The notes under the pieces are model-generated. The model ran no database searches. It was not told the DNA's origin and saw only the letters and a list, made by a program, of their open reading frames with translations. A stretch of DNA of 64,000 nt from Onchidella celtica (lineage: Eukaryota; Mollusca; Gastropoda; Systellommatophora; Onchidiidae). The DNA is taken from positions 33,875,590 to 33,939,589 of the forward strand of contig OZ007582.1 of the NCBI GenBank assembly GCA_963931925.1, written 5' to 3'. The first letter of the stretch is position 1; every line of letters begins with the position of its first letter. This document shows positions 57,186 through 64,000 of this stretch, in pieces. The position numbers were made by a program, and so were the translations under genes.

Positions 57186-59702
57186 TACTGGCCATCGATC
57201 CACAAAGATGTACAAATCTATTGTAAGACGTGCAGTGCGTGCCAAAAGACGACGCATAAGGGGCGTACACCCCAGGCTCCTCTTCAGAAGATCCCCACGG
57301 TCTCGGAACCGTTTAAAAAGGTCTCGATAGACCTTGTTGGCCCCATTCACCCAGCGACCGATAGGGGGAATCGATTTTTCTTAACAGTCATAGGTAATGC
57401 TACGAGATGGCCAGAGGCGATTCCTCTGCGGACCATAACGTCTGAGGCAGTCGCGGAAGCGTTGTTTGCAATTTTCGCTAGGGTAGGAATACCAGAGCAA
57501 ATTCTGTCTGATAGGGGCGCGCAATTTACGTCGGAGATGATGAAGGAATTGTTCCGCTTATTCAGCATACAACCCATCACTACCACCCCTTATCATCCGC
57601 AGGCTAATGGCATGTGCGAGAGATTGAACCCGACGTTAAAGTCGATGCTGCGTAAGGTAGCTGCTGACCGCCCTAAAGATTGGGATAGATATATCCCTGC
57701 AGTGTTATTCGCGTACAGAGAGGTACGGCAGGAGTCAACGGGATTCTCGCCGTTTGAAATGATGTACGGTCGTAGTCCTAGGGGTCCAACTGATGTTCTT
57801 CGGGACATGATGACGTCGCCATCATCGGGAGACGATGGTCAGATTTCGGTGTTTCAGTACCTTGTTGATTTAAGAGAAAGATTATCTTCAGCGCGCACTA
57901 TGGCAGAAGCAGCTTCTGGTATCGCTTCGAAAAGAGCAAAAGACTATAAAGATAGAGGTTCCAAACTGAGAATTTTTAAGCCAGGAGAAAAGGTCCTATT
58001 GTTGTTACCTACGGACCATAATAAGTTATTGATGACATGGAAAGGTCCTTATGTTATTGAGCGAGTTGTTTCAAAGGTAGATTACGCTATCCACATTGAT
58101 GGAACGATTAAGGTTTTCCATGTTAATATGCTACAGAGATTTTATGAGAGACCACAGTATCTGTGTGCACAGACAAAACCAGAGGAGACTGTCTTCTCTA
58201 TTGCTTGTACGGGGGTCGTAGACCAGTTGGACTGTGACGTAAGCGACACCGAGGCGCAGGAAGAGTTACAAATTCAATTGCCGGAGTTAACTCCGACACA
58301 AGGTTACAGGGACGTAAAACTTAACCCTGACCTTACGAGTTCAAGGAATAGGGAACTTAAGACCCTGTTAGCGTCATTCCCGGATGTTATTACGGATTTG
58401 CCGCGTCGCACTACCGTGATCCAGCACCAAATAAAGTTGACTTCGGATAAGCCAGTATTTCTTAGACCTTATCCACTGCCTTTTTCTTCGAGAGATAGAG
58501 TTATAAAGGAAGTTGAGTCAATGTTGAAGTTAGATGTGATAGAACCATCAACATCGCCGTATTCATCACCCATCGTCCTCGTGAAAAAACTTGATGGATC
58601 GGTGCGGTTCTGTATTGATTTTCGAAGATTGAACACTATTACGGTAGGCGATAGGGAGCCTATTCCGTTTCAGGAGGAATTAATAGCTTCATTGGCCGGG
58701 TCCACGTGGTTTTCCAAGATAGATTTAACGAAAGGGTATTGGGAAATCCCGCTTACTGAGGAGTCTAAACAATACACGGCGTTCCAAACGCCCATTGGAT
58801 TATTCCAATTTAAGGTCATGCCATTTGGGTTGGTAAACGCGCCAGCGACGTTTGCACGATTAATGAGACTAGTGTTGAAGGACATACCTAATGTCGTGTC
58901 ATTCTTTGACGATATAGCATGTCATACGTCGACATGGTCAGATCATATTGAGACACTAACAGTAATTTTTCAACGATTACGTCATTTTGGGTTAACTGCT
59001 AAACCCGCAAAGATGGATTTGGCATGTCCAGAGATAATATTCTTAGGACATATCGTGGGTAGAGGTGTTCAGAGACCTGAAGTAACAAAAATTGACAAAT
59101 TAGTAGGGTTGCAAATCCCTAAAACAAAGAAACAAGTCAGAAGCTTAGTGGGAATTTTAAATTATTACAGAAAGTTCATTCCAAATTTTTCCTCCTTGTC
59201 ATCTGCTCTTACTGACCTTACTAAGAAGGGACAACCCGATAAGGTCCAGTGGACGTCTGAATATCAGACAGCATTTGATAATTTGGTGACAGCATTATCA
59301 TCGTCACCCATTCTGATATTACCCGATTTTCGATCTAATTTTATCCTCAGAACGGATGCGTCGGACTCTGGTGTCGGCGCTTGTCTTCTACAGGAGAAGA
59401 ACGAATGTCTCCATCCTGTATGTTATGTCAGTAGGAAGTTATTGCAGAGAGAAAGAAAGTATTCTGTGATAGAGCGTGAGTGTCTTGCCATTGTGTGGTC
59501 CGTCCAGAAATTAGGACGTTATCTCATGGGACGAGAATTTTGTATCCAGACAGACCACAAGCCACTAACGTTTTTGTCAAAGAATCGTTCGTCCAGCCCA
59601 CGCTTGTCTAGATGGGCATTGGCTTTGCAGCCGTATACCTTCGTTATTCAACCAATTCCAGGAACCAGCAATCATATCGCCGACTACCTTAGTCGAGCCT
59701 AG
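57186..59702 (+). CDS. pol: pol, second part: integrase, reverse transcriptase and RNase H in one frame
   Basis: An open frame to TAG at 59,700. It starts with the rest of the integrase zinc finger (cysteines in CKTCSAC at 57,222) and the catalytic core D (57,330), D (57,510) and E (57,618), with exactly 35 residues between the last two. A GPY/F-like module follows (TWKGPYVIERVV, about 58,038), with no chromodomain. Then, unusually, comes reverse transcriptase: VRFCIDFRRLN, VMPFGLVNAP and the active site FFDDI (aspartates at 58,908-58,913). RNase H has ILRTDASDSGVGA, the ERECLAI glutamate and the TDHKPLTFL stretch. It ends 355 bp before the 3' LTR. All catalytic residues that I can check are present, so this part could be functional. 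Confidence 0.92.
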   Translation, partial: YWPSIHKDVQIYCKTCSACQKTTHKGRTPQAPLQKIPTVSEPFKKVSIDLVGPIHPATDRGNRFFLTVIGNATRWPEAIPLRTITSEAVAEALFAIFARVGIPEQILSDRGAQFTSEMMKELFRLFSIQPITTTPYHPQANGMCERLNPTLKSMLRKVAADRPKDWDRYIPAVLFAYREVRQESTGFSPFEMMYGRSPRGPTDVLRDMMTSPSSGDDGQISVFQYLVDLRERLSSARTMAEAASGIASKRAKDYKDRGSKLRIFKPGEKVLLLLPTDHNKLLMTWKGPYVIERVVSKVDYAIHIDGTIKVFHVNMLQRFYERPQYLCAQTKPEETVFSIACTGVVDQLDCDVSDTEAQEELQIQLPELTPTQGYRDVKLNPDLTSSRNRELKTLLASFPDVITDLPRRTTVIQHQIKLTSDKPVFLRPYPLPFSSRDRVIKEVESMLKLDVIEPSTSPYSSPIVLVKKLDGSVRFCIDFRRLNTITVGDREPIPFQEELIASLAGSTWFSKIDLTKGYWEIPLTEESKQYTAFQTPIGLFQFKVMPFGLVNAPATFARLMRLVLKDIPNVVSFFDDIACHTSTWSDHIETLTVIFQRLRHFGLTAKPAKMDLACPEIIFLGHIVGRGVQRPEVTKIDKLVGLQIPKTKKQVRSLVGILNYYRKFIPNFSSLSSALTDLTKKGQPDKVQWTSEYQTAFDNLVTALSSSPILILPDFRSNFILRTDASDSGVGACLLQEKNECLHPVCYVSRKLLQRERKYSVIERECLAIVWSVQKLGRYLMGREFCIQTDHKPLTFLSKNRSSSPRLSRWALALQPYTFVIQPIPGTSNHIADYLSRA

Positions 59703-60057
59703 GGGAAGAGTTCAGGAGCTTATACATCGGAGGACAGGAACATTGACAGGATCTGTGTGAATGAGTCGACTTTAAAATATTGACATTATAAATAGGATAT
59801 GAAGAATGGTTGATAGGTTGATTGGTTTTTGATTCTGTATTAGGTAGTGTGTTTAGTTAGCTATTGATGATGTGATACATATATGCATATTGCAGGGCAT
59901 ATTGACCCCCTAATTTTCCCCTGATTTCGGTATTTTATATACTAGGGGAACTGCTAGGTCATTTTTTTAGTGTAGGTATTGCTCACGCTCACTCGTTGAC
60001 AGTCATCTTGATGCGATTTGAAATTAATTGCATTAATTTTTTTGGGGTGGGGGATGA
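59703..60057 (+). promoter_or_regulatory. 3' untranslated segment with polypurine tract
   Basis: No envelope or other frame. GGGGTGGGGGATGA at about 60,044-60,057 directly before the 3' LTR is the likely plus-strand primer (polypurine tract). Confidence 0.65.
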
Positions 60058-61286
60058 TGTCACGAGTGGAGTGAGTGCAATTAAGGGGATTGCTACAGAG
60101 CGGGTGTAGAGTAAGAAGGGCTCACGGCAGACAGGTAGGGAAAGACGTGAAAGGAAGAGAGTAAAATTAACGCACGAAGACAAGTAAGGAAAGCTTGCAT
60201 GTTATGAGTGGTGGGGGTCTGAATGAGGCGAAAGCGCTGTATTACTATCACTGCAAGTTAGAAGGTCCTACTGAACGGAGGCTAGTAAGAGCCCAGCGGG
60301 CGGACATAAGGGGAGCAGTCGAGAGACCAGTGAGAGAGTTTTCCAGTGATGACTGGTAGGTAGAACGTTGATTGATAATTATGATTGATGTATTATATGA
60401 TATTCGTCTATTACCATGATGTAAATAAGTATATGTGAGGAATGTGGAAGTCCTTGATATTGGATATAGCAATGTGCGCCATGAGCGATAGATGAAAGTG
60501 AGTTCACTGATTTGTAGCGCGAGTGAGTAGTGTGTACTCCGATGGAGGTGTGTTACCGTAAGATGTGTGGTGAGTGAAAGGTGAACTAGTGTGTGTACGC
60601 TTCATAGGTTGTAAGGAGAGGTGGAGTGAATAGAAATGGTAGGATATTATACCAATGTAATGTTATTCTTGTAGGTGCCGAGGTTGGGCCAAAGAGCGCC
60701 GCCTACGGTGATAGGCCAGCATAGGGCCGGGGGCCACACATAGGCCAGAAGTGAGGCTGTCAGTGCAGGACCGTAGAGGCACATAAAGTCGTGGCAGTCA
60801 GGCCACGGACAGGGACGTAGATATGAGCGTGAATGTGATAATGTACTATTGCCATGTTGATGGGCTAGGAACTAATAATGTACTATTGCCATGTTGAGGG
60901 GCTATTGAAATGATAATGTGTTATTGCCCTGCTGAGGTGCTAGGGGAATGCTAAGGTGTATGACAATAGGAAGGTGATATTGAGAGACTGCGGTGCCAGT
61001 GAATTATTAATGTGCTATTAAGACCCTGAGGGGAGAGGCTGAGGCCGAAGTGCCTTTAGGAGTAACTACCGGGTTGTGGATCCGAGGGAGAGTGCGTGTG
61101 AGAATAAGGCCGTTGTACGGCAGTTAATTTCAATAATATAATGTATGTAATTGCGTTATTATCTGTATAATTATGTTTAATAAATGTGTGAGTCTGATGG
61201 ATTGTTCTGTTAAGTGTTAAACTTGTTTGTTCGTGATTGTTGTCCTGTCATAACTTATTACATCTCCCAATCTGGGATTTGTGACA
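60058..61286 (+). repeat. 3' LTR
   Basis: 1,229 bp, the same length as the 5' LTR, with about seven substitutions and no indel by eye. Followed by the ATCAT target duplication. Confidence 0.95.
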
Positions 61287-61291
61287 ATCAT

Positions 61292-61394
61292 CACCATCAT
61301 CATCTCTCTTAGATACTACCATTACAGTTACATTAGCTGACAAATATCTCTGGAAAACATCCAGAATACAATCGATATTGTGACTGTCATATTG
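61292..61394. other. Continuation of the LINE tail after the LTR retrotransposon
   Basis: CACCATCATCATC resumes the CAT-rich tail interrupted at 52,762. No gene. Confidence 0.5.
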
Positions 61395-61634
61395 TCTGAG
61401 TTTATTGAATACCCACAGACAACTGAAAGTTAAGTCAATCGGTCGTCCAGTGGTGAGATTAAACATTCTCGGAAAATGTTTCTCTCTTTAATACTGGCAG
61501 TAACAAAGTATATGTTAAAGTCAAGATCTTGTATGAAGAAAATAAATGAAACATCAAAGAAGTAAACACAATCAAATATTTTGATCTGACGTACAGAACA
61601 AGAGTACATAGCACTGAAACAAAGAAAGATTTGG
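61395..61634. repeat. Block duplicated from 44,331-44,555
   Basis: AGTGGTGAGATTAAACATTC to the TACAGAACAAGAGTACATAG stretch, collinear with unit B. Confidence 0.75.
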
Positions 61635-61962
61635 CGGCACGTTGGTCTAGAGGCTAGGTGTTCGCCTGTCATGCTGAAGGTGCTGGGCTCGAATCCCGGT
61701 CGGTGCAGGCATGTTGGAATTTTAAGCTTTTTCTCCCATCTTCCTGTCCCTGATTCCATGACAGGTAGAACGGGGAAACTCGGAGGGCCCGTTTGCACGT
61801 TACGCACGTTAAAGATACATTGGCAGTTGGGAGTCGAGAAAAGCAGGCCTATCAAAGCTGCTTTCCAGGCAAAATAAAAGAAAAAAATCATTCCTACCAC
61901 CCACTCACCATCCCCACTGCTCGTGCCTGCTCCAGTTGTAACTGGGCTGCCATGCATGACAT
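61635..61962 (+). mobile_element. tRNA-derived SINE (tail type B)
   Basis: The head CACGTTGGTCTAGAGGCTAG, the B box GCTCGAATCCCGG, the body GCATGTTGGAATTTTAAGC and the tail CAGTTGTAACTGGGCTGCCA. It is the duplicated counterpart of 44,557-44,915. Confidence 0.85.
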
Positions 61963-62385
61963 TAACGCAAATCTGATTTAAAACAACAACAAAAAAAAAA
62001 AATAGGCAAACAAAATACAAATAGAAAATTACAGTATGAAAAGTACAAAACGATGGTGCAGTATAATTTGTACTGTTTATTATTCACATTCTCACGTTCT
62101 GTGGTGCTATTTTCAGACTTGTGAAATACCGGGCGTTCAGTTTATACATAAAGACTTGGTCTCACTTCGGTTCTTGGATGTTTGAGAAAAATTGCAAGAA
62201 CTCAAAACAAAACAAACAAACAAAAAGGGCGGGGGGGGGGGCATAACTACCTACATCTGCACTCAACTTTGGTCATGTTTATAACTCCAAGAAACACCAT
62301 GTGTGCTCAATTCTGACCTGGTACTGGCGTTGTATGTATCAGACTTTACGGCTGCTGACACACTGAGTCAAGTCTGACTTATCTG
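61963..62385. other. No gene seen
   Basis: AT-rich, with a G10 run at about 62,231. Nothing supportable. Confidence 0.4.
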
Positions 62386-64000
62386 GGTTTTAGTGTCAGA
62401 TGTAAACTATGGAGTTAAACAGGACCTCCCACATTGGTAAAACCTGAAACTATTCTGTCTTATTTGTTGGGGTGCTTCAAAACTGTCTTGAGACACCCGA
62501 CCGACAGAGAGATCTCACACACTGGTAAAACCTGAAACTATTCTTTCTTACAGGTTGGGGGTGCTTTAAAACTGTCTTGAGACAACTGACGGACAGAGAG
62601 ATCTCACATACTGGTAAAACCTGACACTATTTTGTCTTACTGATTGGGGTGCTTCAAAACTGTCTTGAGACACCTGACCGACAGAGAGATCTCACACACT
62701 GGTAAAACCTGAAACTATTCTTTCTTACAGGTTGGGGGTGCTTTAAAACTGTATTGAGACAACTGACGGACAGAGAGATCTCACATACTGGTAAAACCTG
62801 AAACTATTTTGTCTTACTGATTGGGGTGCTTCAAAACTGTCTTGAGACACCTGACCGACAGAGAGATCTCACACACTGGTAAAACCTGAAACTATTCTTT
62901 CTTACAGGTTGGGGGTGCTTTAAAACTGTCTTGAGACAACTGACGGACAGAGAGATCTCACATACTGGTAAAACCTGAAACTATTTTGTCTTACTGATTG
63001 GGGTGCTTCAAAACTGTCTTGAGACACCTGACCGACAGAGAGATCTCACACACTGGTAAAACCTGAAACTATTCTTTCTTACAGGTTGGGGGTGCTTTAA
63101 AACTGTCTTGAGACAACTGACGGACAGAGAGATCTCACATATTGGTAAAACCTGAAACTATTTTGTCTTACTGATTGGGGTGCTTCAAAACTGTCTTGAG
63201 ACACCTGACCGACAGAGAGATCTCACACACTGGTAAAACCTGAAACTATTCTTTCTTACAGGTTGGAGGTGCTTTAAAACTGTCTTGAGACAACTGACGG
63301 ACAGAGAGATCTCACATACTGGTAAAACCTGAAACTATTCTGTCTTACTGATTGGGGTGCTTCAAAACAGTTTTGAGACACCTGACCGACAGAGAGATCT
63401 CACATACTGGTAAAACCTGAAACTATTCTTTCTTACAGGTTGGGGGTGCTTTAAAACTGTCTTGAGACAACTGACGGACAGAGAGATCTCACATATTGGT
63501 AAAACCTGAAACTATTTTGTCTTACTGATTGGGGTGCTTCAAAACTGTCTTGAGACACCTGACCGACAGCGAGATCTCACACACTGGTAAAACCTGAAAC
63601 TATTCTTTCTTACAGGTTGGGGGTGCTTTAAAACTGTCTTGAGACAACTGACGGACAGAGAGATCTCACATACTGGTAAAACCTGAAACTATTTTGTCTT
63701 ACTGATTGGGGTGCTTCAAAACAGTTTTGAGACACCTGACCGACAGAGAGATCTAACATACTGGTAAAACCTGAAACTATTCTTTCTTACAGGTTGGGGG
63801 TGCTTTAAAATTGTCTTGAGACAACTGACGGACAGAAAGATCTCACATATTGGTAAAACCTGAAACTATTTTGTCTTACTGATTGGGGTGCTTCAAAACT
63901 GTCTTGAGACAGCTGACGGACAGAGAGATCTCACACACTGGTAAAACCTGAAACTATTCTATCTTACAGGTTGGGGGTGCTTCAAAACTGTCTTGAGACA
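62386..64000. repeat. Satellite of alternating ~88-bp monomers, cut by the window end
   Basis: About eighteen monomers of 88-89 bp. Two types alternate: one with TTCTTACAGGTTGGGGGTGC and GACAACTGACGGACAG, the other with TTGTCTTACTGATTGGGGTG and GACACCTGACCGACAG. The true repeat is therefore a dimer of about 177 bp. The first monomers are more diverged. The array reaches the last base of the window. Confidence 0.95.

Larger units (their letters stand above)
52763..61286 (+). mobile_element. Gmr1-like Ty3/gypsy LTR retrotransposon with integrase before reverse transcriptase
   Basis: 8,524 bp with two 1,229-bp LTRs (TGTCAC...GTGACA) and a perfect 5-bp target duplication ATCAT (52,758-52,762 and 61,287-61,291). 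A tRNA-Pro-type primer site follows the 5' LTR and a purine run precedes the 3' LTR. Coding order is gag, protease, integrase, reverse transcriptase, RNase H; no envelope gene is seen. The domains are of gypsy type while integrase lies upstream, the layout of the Gmr1 lineage. The LTRs differ at about seven positions by eye, so the insertion is young. Several single-base frame breaks lie in gag and early pol, while integrase core to RNase H is one open frame. Confidence 0.92.

Noticed and set aside
57186-59702. Two different elements nested to give integrase before reverse transcriptase
   Set aside because: One open frame spans both, no second LTR or target duplication lies between them, and the linker contains no other element.

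Overview
This is eukaryotic, repeat-rich DNA, most probably from a gastropod mollusc (perhaps a heterobranch or pulmonate snail; I cannot name the species). The key evidence is three copies of a gene encoding a fibrinogen-related protein (FREP). It has a signal peptide, two immunoglobulin-like domains, a coiled coil and a C-terminal fibrinogen-like (FBG) domain, and this combination is known as the snail FREP immune lectin family. Introns, TATA boxes, AATAAA signals, tRNA-derived SINEs, MITEs, LINE fragments, an LTR retrotransposon and many microsatellites fill the rest.

Layout. 1-1.6 kb: a decayed LINE RNase H scrap and A-rich repeat. 1.6-7.3 kb: FREP copy A, apparently intact, three exons, 624 codons. 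7.3-35 kb: no convincing host gene. It holds CT tracts, a tandemly duplicated LINE tail (9.6-10.6 kb), three hAT-like MITEs, SINEs on both strands, a four-copy palindromic MITE family (24-32 kb), minisatellites with 27-, 45-, 98- and 124-bp units, and a probable hAT-type element carrying a poly-C minisatellite (32.4-34.2 kb). 35.2-44.9 kb: FREP copy B, intact, 568 codons, in a segmental duplication. 45.2-62.0 kb: FREP copy C in a second copy of the same unit. Copy C is a pseudogene: it has lost both Ig domains and the coil, and carries a frameshift and a nonsense codon. An 8.5-kb LTR retrotransposon (52,763-61,286) is inserted downstream of it. 62.4 kb to the window end: a satellite of alternating ~88-bp monomers that runs out of the window.

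The FREP copies share promoter spacing, phase-1 introns, the microsatellite next to each acceptor, and polyadenylation signal. They differ in number of 14-residue coiled-coil repeats (eight in A, four in B). All three FBG domains lack the C-terminal cysteine pair and acidic calcium loop typical of the fold. If made, A and B would be secreted multimeric recognition proteins.

The LTR retrotransposon is the most unusual mobile element. Its reverse transcriptase and integrase are of Ty3/gypsy type, but integrase lies before reverse transcriptase, as in Ty1/copia. One uninterrupted reading frame runs from integrase through RNase H, so the order is not a nesting artefact. This matches the Gmr1-like gypsy lineage. 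The two 1,229-bp LTRs differ at about seven positions and are flanked by a perfect 5-bp target duplication, so the insertion is recent although gag and early pol carry several frame breaks.
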